Shown one piece after another: positions 35,060-48,700 of a DNA stretch of 64,000 nucleotides; positions within the stretch are counted from its first letter, which is position 1; each line of letters starts with the position of its first letter. The stretch is from Mactra quadrangularis (Eukaryota; Mollusca; Bivalvia; Venerida; Mactridae), in NCBI GenBank assembly GCA_025267735.1, contig CM046297.1, positions 20,052,011-20,116,010 on the forward strand, written 5' to 3'. Made by a program: the position numbers and the translations under genes. The notes beneath the pieces are model-generated. The model ran no database searches. It was given only the letters and a program-made list of their open reading frames with translations, and had not been told where the DNA came from.

Positions 35060-36840
35060 AGCTTATCTGCACATTTGATTTGAACCCCGAGTAAACATTC
35101 GGATGAAAATTGAAAAAAATTAATAAATTAAACATATCCTATGTAGAAAAATAACAAGAACATAATGCAGTATTATATACCAAATTAAAGCTTGATCCTT
35201 TAGCTTTGTGAATATATGTATTGAATAGTATGTTCACCCAGTCATTGGATCACAAAAAAAACAGCAGTAACTTACAATAGCAGAGTTAAATTTTGAACGA
35301 AGTACGTGAACATAACCAACCCTCAGAGCGCTTATTTCTACCACTATTAAAACAATTTATGTTGATGTAATTGTCAATGTTTTTTTCTTTATTATAATAT
35401 AAATTACCATTGAATTGTATCCATATTTGCAGCAAATATTGAAATTGAAGATAAGTCCTATCTGCACATTTTATCTAACCCCCGAGTAGAGGATTCAGAT
35501 GAAAATTGAAAAACATGTTCGTAATAAAACTCGTTCAGTGTGAACTTTTTCCACGATCTGGTAGAAATATCATGTACCAAATGAAAGCTTGTTCATTAAG
35601 CTTCACGAAAATGGGTGATAAAAAGCATAGTTTTCGTTCATAGCGTCACAAGAACTAGTAACATGTGAAACTTTCTGGAAAACACATGGATACTAAATCT
35701 ATAAGATTATTATTTTTTAAAGTTTTATTACAGATTATTATCTGTAGCCGTGTTCTTTAATGCGTTATCGTTGTTTTATATCTTATACATGTAAAACCAT
35801 TGATTTTTTTACATATTCGATGCAAATATTGACACCATAGACAGGCCCTATCTGTATTGTTTGATTACGAACATTTTTTTTCAATTTTCATAGAGGGTGT
35901 TGAGAATTCAAATGAAAATTGAAAAAAATGTTCGTAATAAAACACATCCAGTGTTAAATACTTAAATGAGCTTGTAGCAGTATTATATAGCAAATGAAAG
36001 CTTGTTTATTTATCTTTAAAAAAGTGGGCGTTACAAAGCATAGTTTTCATTCATAGCGTCACAAGAACCAGCAGTAACCTCTGATTGCGAGGGACATTGT
36101 TTGTAAAATCATGTGTATTTTAGCAACCCAAAAAGAATGTTTAATATATATATATATTTATAAACAGTCAAGTACCTACAATGTTATTTGTAGCTATGTT
36201 CTTCCATTCTTCATCTTTGTTTTGATATAGGTTATGTCATTGATTTGTGTAAACACTGTTGGAAAATATTGGCATTAAAGTAAGACCCTATATGAATGTT
36301 CTATATGGATCTTCGCGTAGAAATTCAGATGAAAAATTGTTCGTTATAAAACTAATCTAGTGTCAAAAACAAACAAGAATTATAGTAGCAGTATTATATA
36401 CAAAATGAATGCTTGTTCATTCATCTTTTGTAAAAGGGGTACTTTATGGCATATGTTTTGGTTATATTGTCGCAAGAACCAGCAGTAACTTGTATGACAT
36501 TTTTTGTAAAAAACATAAGTACAAACTAAACAAGAATATTGTATATATATTTCTTGAAGCACTTCGATCAATAAATGTAGCCGTGTTTTTTCATTATATG
36601 TCGTTATTTTTATATATACCTGTAAATACCATTGATATTGTTACAAATACGTTGCAAATATTGCCATCAGAAATACGTCCCATCTGTACGTTTGAATCAG
36701 TCTTCCATGTAGAGAATTCAAATGAAAATTGAAAATTATGTTCGTTATAAAATTCATCCAGTGTTATATACTTACACAACTTGTAGCAGTATAATATACC
36801 AAATGAAAGCTTGTCCATTCAGCATTATGAGCATAATTAA
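35060..36840. repeat. about 400-420-bp degenerate tandem repeat, five copies
   Basis: Landmarks recur together near 35090, 35490, 35900, 36320 and 36710: TTCAGATGAAAATTGAAAAA, then CAAATGAAAGCTTGTTCATT, then CATAGCGTCACAAGAACCAG. Copies are strongly diverged, so the array is old. Confidence 0.85.
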
Positions 36841-36873
36841 AAGATGTAAACTTGCGGTAGCAAAATTTATTAA

Positions 36874-36900
36874 CTGAAGAAGGCCTATGGCCGAAACGTA
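36874..36900 (+). ncRNA. hammerhead-like motif at a retroelement end
   Basis: CTGAAGA, then GGCC-TAT-GGCC able to form a short stem, then GAAAC: the order of the hammerhead ribozyme core, with one extra A before the stem. Flanking pairing (stems I and III) is not obvious. Similar motifs occur at ends of Penelope-like retroelements, so it may be only a fossil end. Confidence 0.3.
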
Positions 36901-37137
36901 TTATAATAAAGAGTTAAAATAGAACAGTGGTTATAATTACTATCCCTTAATGGATATAATACAAGTAAATTAAAATGGCCCAGAACATAAATTGGTAATA
37001 ATCCAAACCAAAATTCTCATCCAACATAATTGCTAATTTTTACTGTGTTTCTCAAGGAATTTGTATGTAAATTAGAAGCCTTGTGTAAAAAGAGTATGTC
37101 CAGCATTATTACTGTACATCTATAATTTATTTACTTA

Positions 37138-37410
37138 TACTGGGTTTAACACTGTGTCAACACGCTGTGGTTATTTCACAGAGGCCAGCTCACCTAACCC
37201 AGCTTTCGTGGACCCTTGGCTACGACCAGTACTCTCTTACACTTCAACAAAGCTGAAAAATTCTCCATATACCTTATTAATGGAAAAAATCGACATTATT
37301 GTAAAATTTTCATGGAAGGGCAACCTTGGTTGGATTTAAACCTTGACACCCCCTCAGGCCATTAGATTTGAAATCTGTGTGTACTACCAACTGCACTACC
37401 GACCAATGCA
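37138..37410 (-). mobile_element. tRNA-derived SINE, family A, diverged
   Basis: Same body and head as the copies at 38071 and 56994 but with more substitutions, including loss of the B-box consensus. Confidence 0.72.
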
Positions 37411-37577
37411 GGTTTTTTGCAATGAAATTCTGGCTATTCAGTAATGCCCATTTCCAAAATAATATCTATACATACCACAACAACAAAAGAAGACTATTCT
37501 TATCATAAATTTATTTCAAATATATGAAAGTTTACAATTGAACAAACAAAGCTTTAAAACAAACAAAATTCAACATA

Positions 37578-37654
37578 TTGAGGGTTGCCCACAAGACTGT
37601 AGTAACTAGCTTTTAATGCAATGCACTTACTACAGTCTTGCAGGCAACCCTCAA
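37578..37654. ncRNA. miRNA-precursor-like hairpin
   Basis: Arms 37578..37605 and 37627..37654 pair over 28 bases with two mismatches (TTGAGGGTTGCCCACAAGAC and its partner), around a 21-base loop. Size and shape fit a pre-miRNA; a small fold-back MITE is equally possible. I do not recognise the mature sequence. Confidence 0.35.
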
Positions 37655-38070
37655 AATACAGTCTGATTTTATCCAGTGAGTCCTGACTTTCACCTCTGTA
37701 TTTTTAGATTTTTGGAACATTTCTACAAACAGACATTACCTAATGTCATGGTTATGACCCGTCACGGCTCACAGAATAAAATCAAACTAAACATATATGT
37801 AACAAACATTTATAGATTAACTCACAGCACAGGATCAGATAAATTCAACAATATATAAATGTATCACAGATAGCTTGAAAAATGTAAAACATCTCAAAAT
37901 TTCAAATAAAAGACCCTTAAAAATAACCTAGAGCTACACTTTTAATATAGCTAGTTCTACATTAATGCAACTAAATGTTACTTTAAATGTTTCTACACAT
38001 AAGGATAGTTTGTTATCATTTGTATACTTTATACTTTACATGATTGCAATTGTTTTTTTGTTTTTTTTTT

Positions 38071-38351
38071 ACTGGATTTAACGCCGTGTCAACACAATTT
38101 AGGTCATTTTACGTCGTCCAGTGCTTAGCTTTAACTTAGCTTTCCTGGACCATTGTCTATAACCAGTACTCACCTACCCTTCCACAAGGTCGGAAACTTC
38201 TCCATATAAACCAATCAATAGAGAAAAATCGACACTATTGTCAAATTTTTATGGAAGTGTATAACCTCCCCAGGTGGGATTCGAACCCGCACCCCCTCAG
38301 GCATGAGATTCCAAATCCCAGCGCGCTACCAACAGCACTACTGACCAATTG
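38071..38351 (-). mobile_element. tRNA-derived SINE, family A
   Basis: Reverse-oriented, nearly full-length copy of the SINE at 56994; the tRNA-like B box complement (GGATTCGAACC, here GGGATTCGAACCC) is near 38277. Confidence 0.83.
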
Positions 38352-38359
38352 TTGAACAG

Positions 38360-39685
38360 GTATATTGCGGGTTTAGTGCAAAACAGTCGTTACTCAATAT
38401 AAGAAAGGATGAGTTACATCTGTTTTGTGCTAAACCTGTGATATGTATCTTAAGATAATATATTTAAAATTTGAAAGGGAATACTTTATACCATTGTAAT
38501 TGTTATACATGTTAATGTATAGGTTGTACAAAAAAACATTACATTTTTGTGTAATCATTAAAATAAACCAATCCATTCCAAAGGTAGCAAAAGTACTGAA
38601 AATAAAGGTGGTACAGTTTATTTTAAGAAAGTAAGTGTTGCGGGTTAACCACGGTCCCCTTAACCATTTAAATGCTTGAATGCTTTAACATTACACCAAA
38701 ACGACACTCATAAAAACATAAAAAAATAATATAATATTTTATTATCACCCTGATTATTCCCTGTTGTGGATCAGTTCATTGTACTGTTAACATAAACAGG
38801 ATTTTGTTGTTTTTTGTTCAAACTGTATCTAAAGATATGTTTTTAATTTCTAGAGTGTCAGTTGAAATTCAAAACATCTTACACATTTACAAAAAATGTT
38901 CAGGTAATTTTGAAGGCACAATATATAATATCTCAAAAATCAACAACATTCGTAATCCATGGTGAAACCAGATTTTATACTGAGGGTCGTCCAACCCAAA
39001 TTTTACTCCCAGTGGTGGGAGGCATAGTGGAGGCTTCTCTACAGCAATATTATCTATTTGAATACCATTTTCAATAATTTTTATTTTTTGACAACTCCAT
39101 TAAAAATAAAATCTAAAAATTAAAACTACACTAAAATCATTTAACATGATTAAATAATTACAAAGACGCACATGTATCATATTATGTAAAAAAAAAAACA
39201 ACTCGAACATTATTTAACATGGACAAAAAATACTTAATTAAAAATCACAGACTCGCATACTATAAACAAATAAATAAAAATTACAATAACATAATCATAT
39301 AACAATTAAAAATGCATTACATGTAATAATTATAGCACATTTAAATGCTTGTACAGTTATAATAAAACATGATACATCAATAAAAAATGTATCACAAAAT
39401 ATCAATAAAAACATTACAACAAGCCAGTTAAGTAAGGCTAGTGTTAAACATGTAAGGCTAGACCTTTCTAGCCCTATTTAACAATATTCTATGGTCTAAC
39501 ATACCAATGAACTTTTTATAAAAAGTATCAGTCTACGAAATTAGGATATAAAAGTGGTTGTCCGAACTGGTCATTTAAGCAGCCAGCACTATATCTTGTT
39601 TAACATACCATTGAACTTTACATAAAAAATATTGATATATTTCCGATAAATATTCTACATATGAGTTACTTATTAGAAACGGAGG
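38360..39685. other. intergenic stretch, nothing recognised
   Basis: Very AT-rich. A 71-codon plus-strand frame at 38862 has no recognisable features. Confidence 0.4.
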
Positions 39686-39689
39686 GCAC

Positions 39690-39935
39690 TTCAAGTAAGT
39701 TCATACTACTTTATTTTAGCTTGATTTTGAAACAAATTCATAATACTTAGATTAATCACTTTCGAGTCTGCTTCGTGGCCCCCTGTATTGAGCTAGTAGG
39801 ATAAGGTTTCTTGCTCAAAGAAACAACAGGGCAACAGGGTAGGTTTTGGATGGGATTCAAGTCAACAAAGAGCTGGCTATCCAATGATAACCAGTCCAAC
39901 ATCGTAATGGCTCAGCCACGCCCGCTCCAAGTTAT
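39690..39935 (-). mobile_element. tRNA-derived SINE, family C
   Basis: Read on the minus strand it begins GGAGCGGGCGTGGCTGAGCC, a Ser/Leu-tRNA-like head, followed by a body shared with 63460..63590. A lone, similar head piece lies at 7830. Confidence 0.65.
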
Positions 39936-40060
39936 CTAAAAAAATGGTGTAGTAGAAGTATCAAAAATAATGGTAGAAAAACTTAACTTTTTAAAGGAGC
40001 AATTTTTTATATAATGACCAACATTGATCACAAAATATCTCATATTAAAGGCACCATGTA

Positions 40061-40444
40061 CAGTACCCACCAAAAGTTTGGAGACATTTTCACTTTGTAG
40101 GCCTTCTGAACAGCTATTATCTAAAATCTGATTTTATTTTGAACTGTTTATTTTGAAACGCTTTTTAGTTTTGCTTCAAAATTTTGGTTATGATTATAAT
40201 TATGACTGAGACTACAAAAACAGCATAAAAGCAATGTTATAGAAAATAATAACAATAAAGCTAGTTACGGAGGCTTTTAAATGTCAAATGCAGAATCTTA
40301 TAAATGTTTTGCGTTCATGAAATATGTTTATTTTATCACAAACCATACTTAAATGTATCAAAAATACTGATTCTACAAAAATAGTTCTCAAAATTTAAGA
40401 ATTACAGTCATTTTCTTTTGTCTCCAAACTTTTGGTAGGTACTG
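40061..40444. mobile_element. Tc1/mariner-type MITE
   Basis: 384 bp flanked by TA. The arms begin CAGTACCCACCAAAAGTTTG and its mate with one mismatch over 26 bases. Same end motif as the elements at 2767 and 61679. Confidence 0.82.
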
Positions 40445-40524
40445 TACATGTATAAGCTATCTGTTCAATGACACAAACAATGACAGAAAAAACTGATAAT
40501 TTACAGTTTAAAGTCAACAACACA

Positions 40525-40904
40525 CAGGGCTTTTTCAGCCTATCTCACGGGGCCGAATATGGGCCCCATTCCCAATGCCAAATAATTACCATTTTTCCCA
40601 ATTTCAAGAAAAAAATTCCCAATCTTGTTAAATAATTCCCTTTGAACAGGATGTTTTTTGCCTTTACAAAAGAAACCACAAGATTTCATGTAAAAATAAT
40701 AAATACATGAGAATTTGCATTGAATGCCTCAATAAATTGTAAGAAGAAACTCTTTAAAAGCACTGCAACACTTTCAGAGACACCAAAGCAAAGCATATAA
40801 AGGTTTAATGCAGATATTTTTTTCCCAAATCAGACTATTTACAGCGTTAAAAATTCCCAATTTGGGCAGGGGCCTTTTTCCCAAACACCCCTGAAAAAGC
40901 CCTG
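40525..40904. mobile_element. hAT-like MITE, 380 bp
   Basis: Perfect 14-bp ends CAGGGCTTTTTCAG flanked by ACACA on both sides. The interior repeats AATTCCCAAT-like strings. No coding capacity. Confidence 0.75.
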
Positions 40905-40909
40905 ACACA

Positions 40910-42590
40910 CAATTTTCTTCATAAGACAAAAAAATTCACTAAAAGATCATATCAGGAATTCAAATTTATGGGTTTTTCTGTCCGTGCACAGGTGGTACAA
41001 AAAAAGTTTGTTACACATTATTGCTTAATAGCATGAATTATGGATTGAATTCTATTGTTCTTTGTATGCATGTTTTCATTGTAACAGTGAAAGTTTGTTT
41101 GTACCAGAGTGGAAAACCCAAATATTTGAATTCTGGATAATGTCTATTGATTTGAATCTGAACTCATGTTGTCGGTGCTTTTTTCCAGCAAAGAAACCTT
41201 TATTTGCACCGAAAGTACATTTGTGAAACAAAGTTGAAATAAAAGTGTGTGTGCACTTAACAAAAAGATGTGGCTGTAAAAATTACCGAAATCGTCACTA
41301 AATATACGCACCGTTCGTCATTTGTTTACGCGGACGAAAAATTAAATTCTGGTGATAAAAAAATCATTTTCTGTTCGCCCGACAGGCAAGTAAAATATTT
41401 ACTGGCGTTTAACAACGTATTTCACGATGTGTAATCAGTTAATATATGCTGTGCGTAAACGGTGTATAACATATTAATTTCAAGTTGTAATCTTGACTTA
41501 TTACATAACAAATCAACATGTACATCGGGAGTCTATAATTTAATTGTTTGCAGCAATTGAAATCAATACTTATCCTTTGTTTGGTGACAAACATGTGTTA
41601 GCAATTGTTAACGGAAATTTGTCTTAACAATCTAAGATAAGATGTGTGGCGTCATTTTTTCAGACTTTGTTGATGTTTGATAGCGTAACAAATCAGTATT
41701 GCAATGTCTCATTGTGTTATTACAGAGTCTAATTAAATTGTTATTTAGAACAAAATCATAAAACAAGCGTGACATATTTTTTTAATTGTGCACTTAAATA
41801 ATGACTGGTTTTGAAAATACTTGATATCGGCGATCGCAGGAAATCGAATTTTCTTTGATTATTTTACAATAACTCTCGTTACAGGCATGAGCTGAGAGGG
41901 GGATTCGCCCTTTGCATTAAATCTTCGCTCTATTAGCACATCAAAGCGAAAAACGAAGTCGCCAACATTTTCGGAAAATCAATGAAACAAATTATGACCC
42001 AATTATGACAGTCTTCGAGACCTCGATTTAATGACGGATGGAAGGTATCTTACATCCGCATTTCTTATGTAATCGACCTATCAACTCCAAAGGAGTTGTG
42101 CTGTTAGTATACACGCTTCAAAAGCCATGTCCCCTGTGTATATTGTCACCTTTAAGATCAACCAGTGTCCGCTTAAAAATCAATAGTGCTATATGTCGGC
42201 CCGATAAGATTGATATCGTAATTAAACAATTGAAATTAACAAACACGTGTCAAACTGTGATACTACAATAATAAAAGTAGATAAAGCTTATTAGATGTTT
42301 GCTGTTAAATTGATAATTGTATTTAATTATGAGCGAGTTGTGAAGCAATTAGAAAAGACGTAATTAGCAGTTACTCGAATGGCGAGTAAATTCAAAATGT
42401 TAATTTTGAAGACTGACACAGTAGACACTCTAATGAGAATAAGGGTGGCAAATGTAATTTTTTTCTGAATTTGAACCAAGACCAGCTGTGAGGCGGTGGT
42501 GGTTTGGTGGGAAGAGGCAAAAGAGGCCTCACACCCTTGCATATGGCCCAAAAAATTAATGTTAGATAAATACAAGTTCAATGCTGAACA
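40910..42590. other. intergenic 3' flank of PP2D1
   Basis: No supported gene or element. The 42610..42715 part repeats CCACTGGCAAAAA and its complement, a small inverted repeat just past the PP2D1 stop. Confidence 0.4.
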
Positions 42591-42597
42591 ATGTTGT

Positions 42598-42603
42598 TTT
42601 ATT
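42598..42603 (-). terminator. PP2D1: polyadenylation signal AATAAA for PP2D1
   Basis: On the minus strand an AATAAA lies about 125 bases after the PP2D1 stop codon. It is the first canonical signal in the 3' flank. Confidence 0.5.
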
Positions 42604-42728
42604 TTTTACATGAAGGTACAGTTTCATTTTTGCCAGTAGTTTTTTCATTTTGCCAGTGGAAAAAAAATCCACTGGCAAAAAATTGCCAGTGAGAAAATCA
42701 GTTCAATTTGGACCCTGATGTACATGTA

Positions 42729-45700
42729 TTACAGTCCACTACCAGGTAACAGGACAATCATTACAGAAGTATTGTCTTTAGCCCCGGCAAGAAGTGCAGC
42801 CTGAACTAAATGTTGAGCCATAGTCTGGGCAAGATTTCTTTGCATTTGTTCTTTAGAAGGTGGACCATCAACCATGGAAATTCTAGAAATACCACCAGGA
42901 AATGAGACATTTTCCAGGTAAGAATCTATATCAGCCTCGTTTCCAGAATCGTCATCCATTCCATCATCGCCATGACGGCTTCCGACCTCCGTCTGCATGT
43001 CAGCATCGACATATCTCCTTGAAGGTCTATTACTGTTGGTTCTATTGGTTGGTGTTGACTGATTTCTAGTAGGAGAGTCTTCCTGGCTTGATTTTTTGTC
43101 CGGTGAACTTATTGTTACATCTGATGTCTGACCTTGACCTTCTCCATTTTCCCCACTAGGAGAACTTGAACTTTTAGGGTTGACCTCAGTTCCCGATCCA
43201 GATGTTTGACCTTTGACCTCGTCGTTTTTACTGTCACTTGAAGTTTTTGTATCATGACCTTGACCTTCAACTGACCCTTTACCTGATTTATTGCTACCTT
43301 CTTCTAAACTTTCAGCAACTGAGTGAAGAGTACCGCTCCTCTGTCTGCCATTATTTACCACGTCGGCGCTTTTCCTCAAAGATGGTGAGCCTCTACTTGA
43401 GAAGGAAACTTTTCTGGAATCTTGTGATATAGGTCGATTCATTTCATCTAGTAAAGGTCGCATAGTTGAGTTGACCTTACTTGGTGGAGGAATCTGGTTG
43501 CATGGTAACAACTGAAATTTACAAAAAAGAGATATTCAATATTGCAACTACTATTTTTTAGTGTAAGTTAATAAGACATTATGTTCTTATTTTCAAATAT
43601 ACCAAAATATCTTTTATATAAAACAAATAAATAATATTTTTTTGATATTATATAAAATTCAGTACATTGTAATATTTGTTGAAAATAAAATTCTAGAGGT
43701 AAATTTAAAATAGTAAATATTCTGGCCAGCATTAACCTAATGTCTACTAAGATGGCTGTCAAGATTTATCTTATCAGTATCTATGACCTCTTATAAGAAG
43801 TATGCAGGGATCAAATTTAACAAAAATATGGACTTGCAAAATTTTCAACTAACAAAATGAAAAAAAAATCATTTTCATTTTTCTTCTCAAAATTTTAGAA
43901 GCATAGATAATTTCTATTTTTATATGCAGTATAAAAACCAATATAGTACTCTAGTTAACTGTAGATAGAACAAGGGTGTTATTGTGGGATAGACCAAGAA
44001 TATCGAACATTTTTATGGCGAATATTTAATCAATAATACTGATCTATTTGGCCATTTCAATGCTGATTTGAGCCTCATTAGTTTAGACAGTAATATTTTC
44101 CGTTGGTTTCAACTCGCGAAAATTTGCCAGTTGAAAAGAAGTTACTCGCAATTTTCAAAATCCGCTCGCATTTTGCGAGTATGCGAGAGTATGTATTCAA
44201 GAAGTAAATTTACTCACCTTAATTAATAACGAAGCTGCCTCTTTCTCAGTAAAGACTTCCCATACACCTCTTGTAGCCAATATAATAAATTGTGCATACT
44301 GATCTATAGGAGCACTCATAGTATAAGGTTCTACAATGACACATTTCTTTAGATTCTTATCACCATGGTTACCAAGACCTCTTGTTGTTAGTAAAACTCC
44401 ATTAACTTGACATTCTTTAGTACTTTCTGATAAAGTTCCACCTAAATTAGATCAATGATCAACATAAGTACAACATAGAAGAAACTTTTGGTTATAATCA
44501 ATTACCTTACCTACCATGTAGTTTCCTATTTTTGGTTGGGTTAAAAATAGTAGCAACACATTGTATAGGTCAGATTACGGCAGTCATTCACCAACCCCGC
44601 AAAGGCGAAATTCTGGATAAGCAGTTAACAGGACAAACTTGCTTTAAGCAAGGAACTTCATTATCACAGCACAGAACTGTGGGACAAGGAAGCAGACTTA
44701 TTTTATAAGAATTTACATATTTATATATATATATATATATAAAATAAATTATAATTAACTAATAGAAAAATGAATCTGGGATTCTGAGCTTCCATATTTA
44801 ATCCAGTTATCTACAGTAATACATATACTACTGACTATAACTGAAGGGTAAAGTATACTACATGTATATTGTTACTTATTCATTTATTTTTAGTCTACAT
44901 CATTATTAAAATTAAATGATGACCATATACAGATATAGAAAAACCATACCTTCTTTTACAACTCTTGCTCTTTCTTTTTTATTATTAGGTGTATGATCCT
45001 TTGTTAAAGTATAAGCACGATTTCCACGTACCAATACACCATGCACATTACCTGCAATACAATACAATACAATACAATACAATACAATACAATACAATAC
45101 AATACAATACAATACAATACAATACAATACAATACAAACTTTTTTTTATTGTCAGACAATTTGTAACAAATACAATTTAAGTTTGTTTGTTTGGGTTTTA
45201 CGGCACATCAAAGCAGAAAGGTTACATTCTGCAAATACAATTTAATATTAGCTATGAATAGCTATTCATACCGATATAGGTATATGTATATCAATGTTTA
45301 GAGGTCAATAGACATTAGGATTAGAGATAAGCTGCCGCCTAGAATGAATATCAATCCCAATAACTTAGCAATCAATTTCCCTCCAATTTTTCCACTTTCT
45401 ACTATAATATCAAAATTTAACACAATGAACTTCAATTATAAAATTCATACAGTCTACAAATATAATTAACACTATTAATGTTTAAATTGTCCGTTTTTAT
45501 CCTTAAATGTCCAAGTTTAACTTCATAGTGACTGAATATATGCTAATTCAAAATATCACTATAATTAGAAAACGAAAAACTTTAACACATAAAATCACTG
45601 TGAAATTATTCATGCTTTGACAGTTGTAAAAAAAGGGCAATAGATACCTGTAGCGAAATGATCAGGGGTAACAGCTGTAAAGTTAGTGAACATGTAAAAG

Positions 45701-48700
45701 CATAAAACTTAAGACTATGAAATGCAATGAATGATAAAACCAGTCAAATATTTATACCTGCATTAGCTAGATATAAAGTACCAAGTTGTTTAGGTGGATC
45801 ATATTACCTGCATTCGCTAGATATAAAGTACCAAGTTGTTTAGGTGGATCATATTACCTGCATTAGCTAGATATAAAGTACCAAGTTGTTTAGGTGGATC
45901 ATATTACCTGCATTAGCTAGATATAAAGTACCAAGTTGTTTAGGTGGATCATATTACCTGCATTAGCTAGATATAAAGTACCAAGTTGTTTAGGTGGATC
46001 ATATTACCTGCATTAGCTAGATATAAAGTACCAAGTTGTTTAGGTGGATCATATTACCTGCATTAGCTAGATATAAAGTACCAAGTTGTTTAGGGGGATC
46101 ATATTCACCACTAACCATACTATCATTGTCTTTATCATCTTTCATTCCAAATACCTTCTCTCCTCTTTCTTCTTCTGACAAATCCTGCAATATTATATAT
46201 TAATTGTTTTTAGACTTTTGCCAAAAGGCTTAAGTTATACCACAAATCAAAAACTATCAACGAAAATGCCCGACCAGTTTAACCTGCTGAGTGATACATG
46301 TGTCTCTGATTTACTACGCAGTCAATTTCTAGGTGATAAAAGTAGTTCCGTCATCTGACTTGAGGCTAAGCAGTGACAGGTGTTTACTTATAATGATATT
46401 AGTGTGGAAGGGGCGTAGTCAAATTTATTAATTGTGTCTGTAGCTGTTTAATGTAATGATACTTTGGTCATTCATTGTATTACTATGAATTTGTAAATTT
46501 GCGTAAGTGACAAATTTTACTTAAAAAATTTAGGGAAATCAGGCCCAGTAAACATTGTGTTGAGAGAAAATCAACATTCCAATCAAATACCTTACCTGTA
46601 TTACACAAGTTGCTGCTGAGCATCCACTCCATCTAATTTTAGAATTTTCATCTTTACCATACGACAGTAATATATCTAAGTAATAATACGCCTTAGCAAA
46701 CGCACTCTCCATTTTTTGTTCAAAAGGTGACTTCTGCTTCTTTTTCTTCCTGGCTGTGCTTGATTCTTCAACAACCTCTTCGTTGTCTGAACTTTCCTTA
46801 ACCGAGTCCATTCTTTTAATCAATTTATTATATTTATCTTCACACAGATTTATGATATTTTGAATTATTCCTACACTTTCATCATATAGTAGAACACGTT
46901 CGCTATGCATCGTATCTGGACGATCAAACTTGTAATGGGACAGATCCGGGTCACCGAGGGGATTTGTTCCAATTACCATCTTTGTACGGGGATCAAACTT
47001 GGACATTTCACTCATGACCAGTTTGTAGAGCTCACTAGCGGCAACTTCTGCAGCAAATCTCCCATGGTAACCATCATAGAGACCAAAGAAACATTTGTGT
47101 CTGTCATCTCCAAAGAAATCCTGAAATGATCGTGTGTCTTCCATATAAGACTTCCATCTTTCATTAGAACTGGCTGCCATGCCAACAGCTTGTACACAAT
47201 CTGGACTACAGTTTAAGGCCACGCCTCCAACATGTGCATTCACATCTTCTCTGACCTACAAAGTAAACAAGAAATGTAATGTGTAAACCACATTTAAGCC
47301 GGATTTAAATACTTTAACACAAAAAATTACCAAGGGAAATAATCCATAATAAAGCCAGGTAGAGTTGTGGTTACTGTCTAATTCTGTTCATCACATGGTA
47401 TGCCATCATTGTATGAAGTTTCATAAAGATCTGACAATACATGTAAATGGCAGAGATATATGCATAATTGAAAACTTTAATGCAATTGTTAACGACACCT
47501 GGCGCCCACCCGCCCAACTGCCCGCCAGTGTTTCGCCAAACTATAAGCCTAATTTTGTTGTTGAATATTCCAGCTAAAAATAGTATTAGTTCTTTAATGT
47601 GATCTGGAAAATTGTAATTTAAACATCTGAATTCATGTATTACACCATTAGCTGACATCAAAGCTTATTCATAGGGCTCACCAAACTTCATTCAAATTTG
47701 TGATCATTGAACTTGAAATAATGTTAGCTAGCATGTTTTCAGGAGCAATTTATTAATGTGACCTTGCTCAATAAGTATACAGTCTATCGCAATGCTACAG
47801 AGTATAGTTTAAATGGAAGAAAGTATGAGTGACTAATGATGATGACTCTAGCATTTTTGTTGATGGAGTAGCACAAAATTCATTTACATCCTTTGTTATT
47901 TACATGTTGCTCGATTAATTTTTCACCGACTCAGCAATACATTACTTAGTTTTACTTGGGAGTTCACAATAAAAATAAGGGTTTACCATTTTGTGAGCTA
48001 TCCCCAGTGTTCTTGTCACAGCAAATTTCCATATGCCATGATAATAAATGATCTTTGCATGTTGACATAATAATTTTGTAATGAGGATATGTCAAATAAA
48101 TGTTACTTTATTATTATAATCATTATCATCATCATTATCATAATCATAATCATTATAATAATCATTATCATCATAATCATCATTATTATCATAATCATCA
48201 TTATTATTAACCTAACTATACAGTCTACCTACCTGTCTATGAGATTCAAAGTTTCCATCAAGTATAGCTTTTATATATTCATAAGCGTTATTAACTTCTT
48301 GAATTTGTTGAGGTGTTACAGGTTTCTCTAGAGTTGATGCTGCTTTCATTCTACGTAAAACTAGATTTCTACGTTTTAACAAAACATCAGAATTCTTAGG
48401 TTCTTCTGTAGTATACCTTGAAAAAAATAAGTTTGAGTTATCAAATGGTTTATTTTTAGAACATCTAAATATTAATAAAAAATAATTATGGGCCTACAGT
48501 GCCATCCAAAATAACCTTTACACTTTTCAAAAACTGTTGTTGTTTTTTCATTCATACAATTGAATTTTATTTCAAATGCATTTACACAAAAGGATAGTTG
48601 TTATAAATTATAACAATTGAAAGGGCACTAATTATTTCAGGGGAATAAAAGCAAGAAGAAAGAATTCCACAAGGCAGGTAACTTCTCTGTACACTTTTTA

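Noticed and set aside
47365..47661. Overlapping frames on both strands next to PP2D1 exon 4
   Set aside because: Intronic, no homology, composition like a diverged repeat (CGCCCACCCGCCCAACTGCC block).
48089..48331. Poly-isoleucine frame
   Set aside because: Translation of an ATT/ATC microsatellite.
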